DNA of 48,039 nt from MGBC131033 sp910585655. GTDB taxonomy: Bacteria; Bacillota; Clostridia; Lachnospirales; Lachnospiraceae. Position 1 is the first letter of the stretch; every line of letters begins with the position of its first letter. The position numbers and the translations under genes were made by a program. The stretch covers positions 1-48,039 of the forward strand of contig CATBCG010000034.1 of the NCBI GenBank assembly GCA_949502025.1, in the 5' to 3' direction. The notes below the pieces were generated by a model. The model searched no databases, had not been told where the DNA came from, and was given only the letters and a program-made list of their open reading frames with translations. Below are positions 24,839 to 32,533 of the stretch, in pieces.

Positions 24839-27307
24839 ATGAACAAAGAAACCAAGATCTCCGTCCGAAAATTAGTTGAATTTATCCTCCGGGAAGGCGA
24901 CCTTGACAACACCAGAGGCAGCGGCGTCAAAGATGCGGACGCTATGCAGGAAGGCAGCCGCATTCACCGAAAGATACAAAAAAGTATGCCGAAAAACTAC
25001 CGGGCAGAAGTAAGCCTTTCTGAAACGTTTGCCTTACAGATCCCATCGGTCTGGGAGGAACTATCCGACGCGCCGACGCAGACAGTATCCTCTGTGACGA
25101 TTCCTCCGCCGACGGAACTCAATCTGACGGTAGAGGGACGTGCTGATGGTATTTTAGTCGAGCCGGATCGGGTTATGATCGATGAAATCAAAGGGGTGTA
25201 CCGGGACTTGGATCATCTCTTAGAGCCGGTCGGAGTACATCTGGCGCAGGCAAAGTGCTATGCGTATTTATACTTATATGCCGGAAAACCTAAGACCGAC
25301 AGTACCCAAATCGACATTCAAATGACTTACTGCAACCTGGAAACCGAACGGATCAAATATTTTAACAGCACCTGGCAGTATGAGGAGTTAGAAGCCTGGT
25401 TTCTGTCGCTGATCGAGGAGTATGGAAGGTGGATTGCCTGGGAGCAGGCGCACCAGGAGACCCGGAATGAGAGCATACGCGGGCTGGCGTTTCCGTTTGC
25501 CTATCGTTCGGGGCAAAAGGATCTGGCAGCAGGGGTTTATCGGACGATCCTGCGGAGAAAAAAGCTCTTTATTGAAGCGCCGACCGGAGTAGGAAAGACG
25601 ATTTCGACTGTTTATCCGGCGGTCAAGGCAATGGGAGAGGGACTATCGGAAAAGCTGTTTTATCTGACGGCAAAAACGATTGCCAGGACAGTGGCAGAAC
25701 GGACGATGGAACTTCTGGCGGATCGGGGACTGCAAACCATTGCGGTGACGATTACGTCAAAGGAGAAGCTTTGTATTTTGGAGCGTCCGGACTGTAATCC
25801 GGGGGCGTGCGAGCGGGCAAAGGGACACTTTGACCGGGTGAATACGGCAGTCTTTGATCTGCTGGTACATGAATCCAGAATCGATCGGGAAACAATTTTA
25901 ACGTATGCCGGCAAGCATCAGGTCTGCCCGTTTGAAATGTGTCTGGATACCGCGACGTGGGCAGATATGGTAATCGGAGATTACAATTATGTCTTTGATC
26001 CGAATGTGTATTTAAAGCGGTTTTTTGAAGGCAATGGCGGAGACTATATTTTTTTGGTGGATGAAGCGCACAACCTGGTGGATCGTGCCAGAGAGATGTA
26101 TAGCGCGGTGCTGATCAAGGAAGATTTTCTGGCGGTAAAGCGTCTGGTCGCAGGAAGAAGCCGTCTGCTGGCGGATCGTCTGGAGACCTGTAACCGGGAT
26201 CTGCTGCATTATAAGCGGGAATGTGAAGAAGCGATGTTGATTCCTTATATGACGGAATTTCCGGAGCATCTGCAGCGCGCCTTAGGGGTGTATGAGGAGT
26301 TTTTAGAGGAGCATCGGACGTTCGACGGGCGGGAACAGGTGTTAGATTTGTATTTTCATATCCGGCACTTTTTAAATATGTTTGAACTTTTGGATGAAAA
26401 ATATCAGATTTATGCGGAACATCAGGAAAACGGCAGTTTTGCCCTGCATCTGCAATGTATGGATCCTTCTACCAATTTGGCGCAATGTCTGAAAAAAGGA
26501 AGAAGCACGGTATTTTTTTCTGCGACGTTGCTGCCGATCCGTTATTACAAGGAGCAGCTTGGCGGGGAAGAAGAGGATTATGCAGTATATGCACCGTCGC
26601 CGTTTCAGAAGGAAAAGCGGCTGATTTTGATTGGACGGGATGTCAGTACTCGTTATACAAGGCGGAACTGGGAGGAGTATGAACGGATAGCGGAGTATCT
26701 GGTTACTATGATACTGGCGAAAACAGGAAATTATATGGCGTTTTTTCCATCGTATCAATATATGGAAACCATGCTCCCTCTGATAGAACGGGCAATAGGC
26801 ATACATTGTCTGCATCCGGAGCGGATACAGATTCTGATACAAAAAAGCGGCATGGAGGAACTGGAACGGGAAGAGTTTCTGGCGGCGTTTGCCTCTAATA
26901 CCGAAAAAACGTTGTTAGGCTGCTGTGTGATGGGTGGCATTTTCAGTGAAGGCATTGATCTGACGGGAGAGCAGTTGATTGGAGCCGCTATTGTCGGAAC
27001 CGGTATTCCCATGGTGTGCAGAGAGCGGGAATTGTTTCGGGAGTATTATGAAGAGACAAAGCAGGCAGGCTTTGCGTATGCGTATTTGTACGGCGGAATG
27101 AATAAAGTGCTGCAGTCGGCAGGCAGAGTGATCCGAACGACGGAGGATCGCGGTGTGATTTTACTGTTGGATGACCGTTTTTTGCGGGACGATCACCAGA
27201 GCCTGTTTCCACGGGAATGGTATCCGTATGAAGTGGTGACGGCTCCGGAACTGTCTGAAAAGCTGGATCGGTTCTGGTCAGAAGAAAACACGAAAGTCAG
27301 GGAATAA
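24839..27307 (+). CDS. DinG/XPD-like superfamily 2 Fe-S helicase with N-terminal PD-(D/E)XK nuclease domain
   Basis: 822 aa. An N-terminal RecB-like nuclease domain (about residues 1-180) shows GRADGILVEPD and MIDEIKGV with the Asp and Glu-x-Lys pattern. A Fe-S helicase follows: Walker A APTGVGKT near 246, four cysteines from CILERPDCNPGAC near 312 to CPFEMC near 362, DEAH near 408, FFSATLLP near 560, IFSEGIDLTGEQL near 705 and QSAGRVIRTTEDRG near 765. The pair is suited to unwinding and trimming DNA during repair; the exact role is unknown. ATG 24839 follows AAGGAAAGAGG; the in-frame ATG at 24788 lacks a site. Its 3-prime end overlaps the convergent apbE gene by 11 bases. Confidence 0.87.
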   Translation: MNKETKISVRKLVEFILREGDLDNTRGSGVKDADAMQEGSRIHRKIQKSMPKNYRAEVSLSETFALQIPSVWEELSDAPTQTVSSVTIPPPTELNLTVEGRADGILVEPDRVMIDEIKGVYRDLDHLLEPVGVHLAQAKCYAYLYLYAGKPKTDSTQIDIQMTYCNLETERIKYFNSTWQYEELEAWFLSLIEEYGRWIAWEQAHQETRNESIRGLAFPFAYRSGQKDLAAGVYRTILRRKKLFIEAPTGVGKTISTVYPAVKAMGEGLSEKLFYLTAKTIARTVAERTMELLADRGLQTIAVTITSKEKLCILERPDCNPGACERAKGHFDRVNTAVFDLLVHESRIDRETILTYAGKHQVCPFEMCLDTATWADMVIGDYNYVFDPNVYLKRFFEGNGGDYIFLVDEAHNLVDRAREMYSAVLIKEDFLAVKRLVAGRSRLLADRLETCNRDLLHYKRECEEAMLIPYMTEFPEHLQRALGVYEEFLEEHRTFDGREQVLDLYFHIRHFLNMFELLDEKYQIYAEHQENGSFALHLQCMDPSTNLAQCLKKGRSTVFFSATLLPIRYYKEQLGGEEEDYAVYAPSPFQKEKRLILIGRDVSTRYTRRNWEEYERIAEYLVTMILAKTGNYMAFFPSYQYMETMLPLIERAIGIHCLHPERIQILIQKSGMEELEREEFLAAFASNTEKTLLGCCVMGGIFSEGIDLTGEQLIGAAIVGTGIPMVCRERELFREYYEETKQAGFAYAYLYGGMNKVLQSAGRVIRTTEDRGVILLLDDRFLRDDHQSLFPREWYPYEVVTAPELSEKLDRFWSEENTKVRE

Positions 27308-28394
27308 GCGTAATATGTTCCAAAAAGCCCTCTGAATAGTGAAGCTCTTCGTCTTCGGTAAGAAAGACGGCATAGATATCCGGCAGAGAATCAATCAGCT
27401 TCATTCCTTCTTTTAGACCAAGAGCAAAGCAGGTGGTACTTAGGGCGTCTCCATCTGCGGACGTCGGACTGATAATCGTTACAGAAACCAGTCCGTTTTC
27501 ATAAGGGTATCCGGTAGCAGGATTTAACAGATGATGATAGAAGCGATCTTCCTGCCAGAAGCAGCGTTCATAAATACCAGAAGAAACCACCGAGCAGTCG
27601 CGAAGCTCCATAGCCGCCACAGTTTCGCTTTGATCTTCAAAAGGTTTTTGAATTCCGATACGAAAGCTATCCTGCTTGCCGTTCGCGCCGGCTTTCCCAC
27701 CGATACACAAAATGTTGCCTCCTAAAGAAAGGAGCGCGCTTTCTACCCCTTTAGAAAGCAAATGTTCTTTGAGTCGGTCTGCAATATAGCCTTTGGCGAT
27801 GGCGCCAAGATCGATAGCGCCGTTTGGGTCGGTAAGCGTAACCTGAAGACCGTCTAGCTGTACAATACGATAATCAATATGCCGGAGTGCCTCTTGGATC
27901 TGTTGATCGGAGGGTCTGACCGGCTGCAGGGAAGTAAAATCCCAGAGGGAAGTTAAAGGCGCGACCGTCAGATCAAAGGCGCCCTCTGAAAGCTCGCTGT
28001 AAGAAAGGGCAAGAGAAAGCAGTTCGGCGGTTGCCGGAGATACCGTTACCGGGAACTGGCTGGCATGATTGATCTGGTTAATTTCGCTCTCTGCCGCGGT
28101 CCGGCTAAACAGCGCCTCATACTCCCGACAAAGTTCAAAGCATTCTTCGATCAGAGCTTCGTCGCCGCGGTCATAGAGCGTGATAGTAACGATGGTATTT
28201 AACAGAAAATCCGAGCGGCTAAGCGGTTCCAAAAGAGTCGGTAAAGAAGTCTCGGACTCTGCCCTGCTACAGCCTGTCAGTCCAAGACAAAGACAGCACA
28301 AAAACAACAGTCCGCATAGTGGCAGAAAAAAAAGAAAAGAAAAATGCTTGAATAATTTTGCAAAAAACATGTGAAATATAGTAAACAGGTGCAT
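27297..28394 (-). CDS. apbE: FAD:protein FMN transferase (ApbE) lipoprotein
   Basis: 365 aa. Attaches FMN covalently to threonine in extracytoplasmic flavoproteins such as Rnf/Nqr subunits or flavin-based electron-transfer reductases. A long hydrophobic N-terminus ends in a lipobox at Cys42 (GLTGC). The flavin and metal-binding parts are present: AFDLTVAPLTSLWDF, AIDLGAIAKGYIADRL, HHLLNPATGYPYENG and the DGDALSTTCFALG metal site. The start has AGAAAGGA 12 bases upstream. It lies 109 bases downstream of the OYE-type oxidoreductase on the same strand, separated by a hairpin; no obvious flavinylation target is in the window. Confidence 0.92.
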   Translation of the reverse strand: MHLFTIFHMFFAKLFKHFSFLFFLPLCGLLFLCCLCLGLTGCSRAESETSLPTLLEPLSRSDFLLNTIVTITLYDRGDEALIEECFELCREYEALFSRTAAESEINQINHASQFPVTVSPATAELLSLALSYSELSEGAFDLTVAPLTSLWDFTSLQPVRPSDQQIQEALRHIDYRIVQLDGLQVTLTDPNGAIDLGAIAKGYIADRLKEHLLSKGVESALLSLGGNILCIGGKAGANGKQDSFRIGIQKPFEDQSETVAAMELRDCSVVSSGIYERCFWQEDRFYHHLLNPATGYPYENGLVSVTIISPTSADGDALSTTCFALGLKEGMKLIDSLPDIYAVFLTEDEELHYSEGFLEHITLIP

Positions 28395-28448
28395 AGATGA
28401 CGAAAATCCTTTCTGAAAATAGGCTAAACTGCTACATTATTGTAGAGG

Positions 28449-28479
28449 AAGGCTGCGTCTTACGAAGAGACGCAGCCTT
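28449..28479 (-). terminator. Strong hairpin between the OYE gene and apbE
   Basis: Perfect 12-bp arms AAGGCTGCGTCT and AGACGCAGCCTT around a 7-base loop, 25 bases after the OYE stop codon. No good T-run follows on the minus strand, so it may attenuate or stabilise rather than end the transcript. Confidence 0.55.
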
Positions 28480-28503
28480 GATTTAGATAGTGCTTTGTTA
28501 TGA

Positions 28504-30501
28504 TTATTCGATATGGTTTGCGACTTCAAAGGCATCCCAGATCGCGTACATAATATTTGATACTTTTCTGGCATCGCCTAACAAATGGATGTCCGGAACT
28601 TCAAATTCCAGCTCATGATAGAGGCTGTTTTCTTCCTGATAGCCAACAGACAGGATTACGCTGTCGCAGGAAAGTTCCTTGCTGCCTTCCGGTGTTTCTA
28701 CCGTAAGGATTCCGTTTTGATAGGAGGAAGCCTTGGCGTTGGTAAGTACCTGAATGCCATGGTATGGAATCAGGGCTTCTAACATTTCACTGTTGGCATG
28801 GCAGAGTGGTCCGTTGACTGCCAAAATCTTGCCCAGTGCTTCGACAATCGTTACTTTTTTCCCTTGCTGTGACAGCCAGAGCGCGGTTTCACAGCCGACC
28901 AGTCCGCCGCCGATCACTACCGTAGTCTCGCCACAGTCCTTTTGCCCGGTCAAAACGTCGGCTGCAGGATAGGTTTTGGTATCATCTCCTAAGGAAAATA
29001 CCTTCGGGGTAGAGCCGGTAGCGATGATCACCGTATCATAGCCGCCCTCCAAGACCATTTCTTTGGTGACGGTAGTAGAAAAATGTACCGGGACAGAAAG
29101 TTTTTCCATTTGAGTCCCATACCATTTGGCAAGAGCCCGATCATCTTCTTTAAAATCAGGGGCGCCGCCAGGAATCAGGTTGCCGCCAAGCTGATTTGTC
29201 TTTTCAAATACCTCTGGCTTATGTCCGCGCAGAGCCAGTACTCTGGCTGCCTCACAGCCTGCCACACCGCCGCCGACGATACAAACGCGCTTTGGACGCA
29301 GGATCGGAAGATAAGCAGTGACACGTTCTCTGCATGCCTGTGGGTTGACGGCGCAGTTGAGCATCGAATATGTCTGAATACGTCCCATACAGCCCTCTTG
29401 GCAGGAAATACATGGACGGATTTCCGCTGCCCGTCCGGCGCGCAGCTTATTTACATAGTCCGGATCGGCAAGCAACGGACGTCCCAGACTGATCATATCG
29501 CAGGTACCATTGGCAATCGCTTCGGAAGCCATGTTCGGATCGTCCATACGACCTGCACAGATTACCGGAACATCTACATTGTCTTTCATCAGTTTACAAT
29601 AAGGGCGGTAGAGACCTTTTTCCTGGTACATTGGCGGATGGCTCCACCACCAAGCGTCGTAGGAACCGACGTCCGTATCAAGAGCGTCATAGCCGTAGGA
29701 AACCAGAAGCTTCGCAGCCTCTACGCCTTCGTCTATATCACGACCCTTTTCTTCAAATTCTTCTCCAGGAAGAGCGCCTTTGCGGAAATCTTTGATAAAA
29801 CTCTTCGGGCTGTAGCGAAGTGTAACCGGGAAATCCTTCCCGCAGCGCGCTTTGATTTCTTCGACGATTTCTTTGGCAAAGCGCAGACGATTTTCCAGGG
29901 AACCGCCGTATTCGTCCGTTCTTTGGTTAAACAGGGAAATCGCAAACTGATCGATCAGATACCCTTCATGAACGGCATGGATTTGAACGCCGTCAAAGCC
30001 TGCACGCTTCGCATTATAAGCGCCGTCTCCAAACTTTTTAACGATCTCGTGGATTTCCTCTACGGTTAAAGGACGGCAGATCTTGTCCAGCCACCGGTGC
30101 GGGATAGCGGACGGAGCAACCGGCGGGTATTCGCCGAGGTTGGTAGGAATCGTTACACGACCGAAGCCACCGGACATCTGTAAAAATACTTTGGCGTCAT
30201 AGGCATGGATGCGTTCGGTCATCTCTCTGGCAGTACGGACGAAATGGACGTCGTTATGAGTCGGGCATGGAACATTCGGCATTCCATGTTCCTCCACATG
30301 ATTGTCCACAAAGGTTACGCCCGTAATGATCAGACCGGTGCCGCCCTTGGCTCGTTCCGTGTAATAGTCGATGCCTCTTTGATTAAAGCCGCCATCGGCA
30401 TCTCCTAAGCCAAGAGGACCCATAGGAGCCAGCGCAAAACGGTTCTTAATGGTAACGGAACCAATGGTGACTGGCGTAAAAAGATTTGCGTATGGGAACA
30501 T
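28504..30501 (-). CDS. Old-yellow-enzyme/2,4-dienoyl-CoA reductase-type Fe-S flavoenzyme (enoate reductase or BaiCD/BaiH-like)
   Basis: 665 aa. N-terminal FMN TIM barrel (residues 1-350: VTIKNRFALAPMGPLG, GFDGVQIHAVHEGYLIDQF, NQRTDEYGGSLENRLRF), a [4Fe-4S] motif CISCQEGCMG near 363 with a later Cys, and C-terminal FAD/NAD(P) Rossmann domains (VCIVGGGVAGCEAARVLALRG near 410, TTVVIGGGLVGCETALWL near 525). The layout fits anaerobic reduction of activated C=C bonds: cinnamate-type enoates, dienoyl-CoA or oxo bile acids. ATG 30501 follows AAAGGAG by 7 bases; the TTG at 30504 is one codon upstream. The divergent PadR regulator and shared operator favour a phenolic or similar aromatic inducer. Substrate not determinable here. 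Confidence 0.88.
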   Translation of the reverse strand: MFPYANLFTPVTIGSVTIKNRFALAPMGPLGLGDADGGFNQRGIDYYTERAKGGTGLIITGVTFVDNHVEEHGMPNVPCPTHNDVHFVRTAREMTERIHAYDAKVFLQMSGGFGRVTIPTNLGEYPPVAPSAIPHRWLDKICRPLTVEEIHEIVKKFGDGAYNAKRAGFDGVQIHAVHEGYLIDQFAISLFNQRTDEYGGSLENRLRFAKEIVEEIKARCGKDFPVTLRYSPKSFIKDFRKGALPGEEFEEKGRDIDEGVEAAKLLVSYGYDALDTDVGSYDAWWWSHPPMYQEKGLYRPYCKLMKDNVDVPVICAGRMDDPNMASEAIANGTCDMISLGRPLLADPDYVNKLRAGRAAEIRPCISCQEGCMGRIQTYSMLNCAVNPQACRERVTAYLPILRPKRVCIVGGGVAGCEAARVLALRGHKPEVFEKTNQLGGNLIPGGAPDFKEDDRALAKWYGTQMEKLSVPVHFSTTVTKEMVLEGGYDTVIIATGSTPKVFSLGDDTKTYPAADVLTGQKDCGETTVVIGGGLVGCETALWLSQQGKKVTIVEALGKILAVNGPLCHANSEMLEALIPYHGIQVLTNAKASSYQNGILTVETPEGSKELSCDSVILSVGYQEENSLYHELEFEVPDIHLLGDARKVSNIMYAIWDAFEVANHIE

Positions 30502-30530
30502 CAAAACACTCCTTTCGAGATTGGTTGTTC

Positions 30531-30563
30531 TATCCCCCGGAGGGCTTTCCTATCATATAAAAA
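30531..30563 (-). repeat. Intergenic hairpin repeat, copy D (fragment)
   Basis: On the minus strand this reads TATGATAGGAAAGCCCTCCG followed by GGGGAT, the left end of copies B and C. The rest of the element, including the terminal hairpin, is absent. It lies within the leader of the OYE gene, unlike the other copies, which follow genes. Confidence 0.7.
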
Positions 30564-30590
30564 GACAGCCTCCGGCTGAATGTTAAAATC

Positions 30591-30619
30591 AGCATAGCAC
30601 GCCGGAAATGATATGTCAA
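30591..30619 (-). promoter_or_regulatory. Promoter of the OYE gene
   Basis: On the minus strand TTGACA (30619-30614) and TATGCT (30596-30591) are 17 bases apart. The -35 box is inside the PadR palindrome, so repressor binding would exclude RNA polymerase. The gene starts 90 bases downstream. Confidence 0.7.
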
Positions 30620-30629
30620 TATTGACATA
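30612..30629. promoter_or_regulatory. Perfect palindromic PadR operator
   Basis: TATGTCAATATTGACATA is an 18-base perfect palindrome and contains ATGT, eight bases, ACAT, the consensus form of PadR binding sites. It lies in the divergent region between the OYE and padR genes and covers the -35 box of the OYE promoter; a TATAAT at 30631-30636 on the plus strand lies next to it and could serve padR. Confidence 0.75.
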
Positions 30630-30717
30630 GTATAATCTTCCTTTTCTTTTTTTGTGCATTGTGTTACACTATAAAAAACAGATGTTTTTAGTTCGAGAAG
30701 GAAGGGATGGGGCAGAT

Positions 30718-31281
30718 ATGCGGACGCTACGATATGCGATCCTGGGGCTGGTGGATCGGAAACCCACGACAGGATATGACATTGCCAAGGAATTTAAAGA
30801 AAGAGAGCTGTCCAATTTTTGGAGTGCGAGGCACAGCCAGATTTATCCGGAGCTAAGGAAGCTGACCGAAGAGGGGTTGTTAGAATATGAGGTGGAAATC
30901 AGCGGAGAAGTTCAGGAAAAAAAGGTATACCGCATTACCAAGCAGGGAAAACGGGAATTTGTAAAATGGCTGTTAAAGGATGAAGTGATGCAGCCTACGT
31001 TTAAAGATCGCTTCCGTCTGCGGATGTACTTTGTCAGTCGAATGCCTGCAGAAGATGCAGACGCCCTCTTAAAAAGCCAGCTTGTTCAGCGAAAAAAGAA
31101 GCTGGCGTTTTTGACAGAAACCCAAAAACGATATCCAAAGATTCCGGAGTATGATTCCGACCGCTTCGGGGATTTTTTGGTGCTTCGAGGGGCGATTTTA
31201 CGAGAACAGGCTTATGTGGACTGGCTGGAAGAATCCATTCGTATGATAAAGGAAAGCTGCCAGTCCTCTGCCCGTAGTTAG
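30718..31281 (+). CDS. PadR-family transcriptional regulator
   Basis: 187 aa, normal for the longer PadR class with a C-terminal helical (Vir_act_alpha) domain. The winged helix is at residues 1-80: MRTLRYAILGLVDRKPTTGY, the recognition part WSARHSQIYPELRKLTEEGL and the wing KKVYRITKQGKRE. Start ATG 30718 follows GAAGGAAGGG; the longer frame from 30652 begins in the promoter region. It is divergent from the OYE flavoenzyme gene, with an ATGT-N8-ACAT operator between. PadR proteins repress phenolic-acid or drug-response genes and are released by the small-molecule ligand. It ends one base from the convergent threonine aldolase gene. Confidence 0.9.
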   Translation: MRTLRYAILGLVDRKPTTGYDIAKEFKERELSNFWSARHSQIYPELRKLTEEGLLEYEVEISGEVQEKKVYRITKQGKREFVKWLLKDEVMQPTFKDRFRLRMYFVSRMPAEDADALLKSQLVQRKKKLAFLTETQKRYPKIPEYDSDRFGDFLVLRGAILREQAYVDWLEESIRMIKESCQSSARS

Positions 31282-31282
31282 C

Positions 31283-32335
31283 TTATACGCTTAAAAGATC
31301 GGATAAGGAAGCGATCAGACTATCGACAGCTTCTTCCGGAGTAGCCCAGGAGGTGACAAAACGAACTGCAAAACGTCCATCTTCCAACTGCTTTTGCGTC
31401 TCAAACTGAAAGTCCTCTGCCAGTTTTTGGCAGACGGTATCCGGCAGGATAGGAAAGACTTGGTTGGTCGGAGAGGGAGCATAAAAATCACAGTGTAACG
31501 CCTTTAGCGCCGCAGTCAGTTTGTTCGCCAGAACTCCGGCGTGTTCTGCCAGCTTAAAATAGAGCTGATCGGTAAATAAGGCTTCAAACTGGATACCAAC
31601 GGTAAAGCCTTTTGCCAACATAGCGCCGCGGTTCTTTATAGCATAGCGAAAATCTTTTTGGAGCAGTGGATTCGTTAAGACAAGCGCTTCTCCATACAGA
31701 GCGCCGTTTTTGGTACCTCCGATATAAAACGCATCCGTAAGGGCTGCAATATCGGCAAGCGTCAGATCGTTTTCCGGGCAGGTTAGAGCAGCTCCAAGTC
31801 TGGCGCCGTCTAAAAACAGCCAAAGTCCCAGCTCTTTGCAGACGGCATGAAGCGCTTCCAGTTCCTGACGGCAGTAAATCGTTCCTAATTCCGTAGAATC
31901 GGAAATGTAGACCAGCGCAGGCTGTACCATATGTTCGTCCATATGGGCGGCACAGACAGTACGGATATCCTCCGGCGTCAGCTTGCCTGTTGTATCCGGA
32001 GTGGATTTACCGGCTGCCGGTACGGTAAGGATTTTATGACCGGTTGCTTCGACTGCTCCGGTTTCATGGACATGAATATGCCCGGTTTCGGCAGCGATAA
32101 CAGCCTGGAAAGGACGCAGACAAGAGGAAATAAGCAGCATATTGGTCTGGGTTCCTCCGCTGATAAAATGGACGGCAGCCTGCGGACAGGCGCAAAGCTC
32201 CCGAATTTGATCGGCAGCATGGGCGGAATGAGCGTCTAACCCATATCCGGCGTTTTGCTCTAGGTTGTAGCGGCAGAGCGCCTCTAATACCTGAGGATGC
32301 GCTCCCTCGCTGTAGTCATTACGAAAAGAATACAT
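31283..32335 (-). CDS. ltaE: Low-specificity L-threonine aldolase (PLP fold type I)
   Basis: 350 aa. Cleaves L-threonine or allo-threonine to glycine and acetaldehyde. The start SFRNDYSEGAHPQVLEAL, the HFISGGTQTNMLL block, HVHETGAVEATGHK, the PLP-holding LWLFLDGARLGAAL and the Schiff-base lysine in FYIGGTKNGALYGE are typical. AAGGGAG lies 7 bases before the ATG. The closest relatives may include other beta-eliminating lyases, so the exact amino acid is less sure than the fold. It stands alone, convergent with padR and divergent from the ClpX-like gene. Confidence 0.88.
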   Translation of the reverse strand: MYSFRNDYSEGAHPQVLEALCRYNLEQNAGYGLDAHSAHAADQIRELCACPQAAVHFISGGTQTNMLLISSCLRPFQAVIAAETGHIHVHETGAVEATGHKILTVPAAGKSTPDTTGKLTPEDIRTVCAAHMDEHMVQPALVYISDSTELGTIYCRQELEALHAVCKELGLWLFLDGARLGAALTCPENDLTLADIAALTDAFYIGGTKNGALYGEALVLTNPLLQKDFRYAIKNRGAMLAKGFTVGIQFEALFTDQLYFKLAEHAGVLANKLTAALKALHCDFYAPSPTNQVFPILPDTVCQKLAEDFQFETQKQLEDGRFAVRFVTSWATPEEAVDSLIASLSDLLSV

Positions 32336-32428
32336 GAAAAAACTCCCTTCTATAATTGAAGATATGGTTGGTATCTAGGGGAAATAGTAACATTGAATGG
32401 CAAAGAAGTCAATTTAAGAAAAATTTTA

Positions 32429-32458
32429 TTGGATTCTTCGATCAAGATCAGGTATACT
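32429..32458 (+). promoter_or_regulatory. Promoter candidate for the clpX-like gene
   Basis: TTGGAT (32429-32434) and TATACT (32453-32458), spacer 18 bases, 75 bases upstream of the ClpX-like start codon. Confidence 0.5.
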
Positions 32459-32533
32459 GATAAGAAGGCAAATAAAAAACAGGAAAATAGCCATGTTTAG
32501 AAAAAAAAGATGGTTGATAATAGGGAGGAAACT

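Noticed and set aside
29083..30069. 328-codon open frame on the plus strand
   Set aside because: It is wholly antisense to the OYE flavoenzyme, whose motifs are all intact, and it has no ribosome binding site or recognisable domain.
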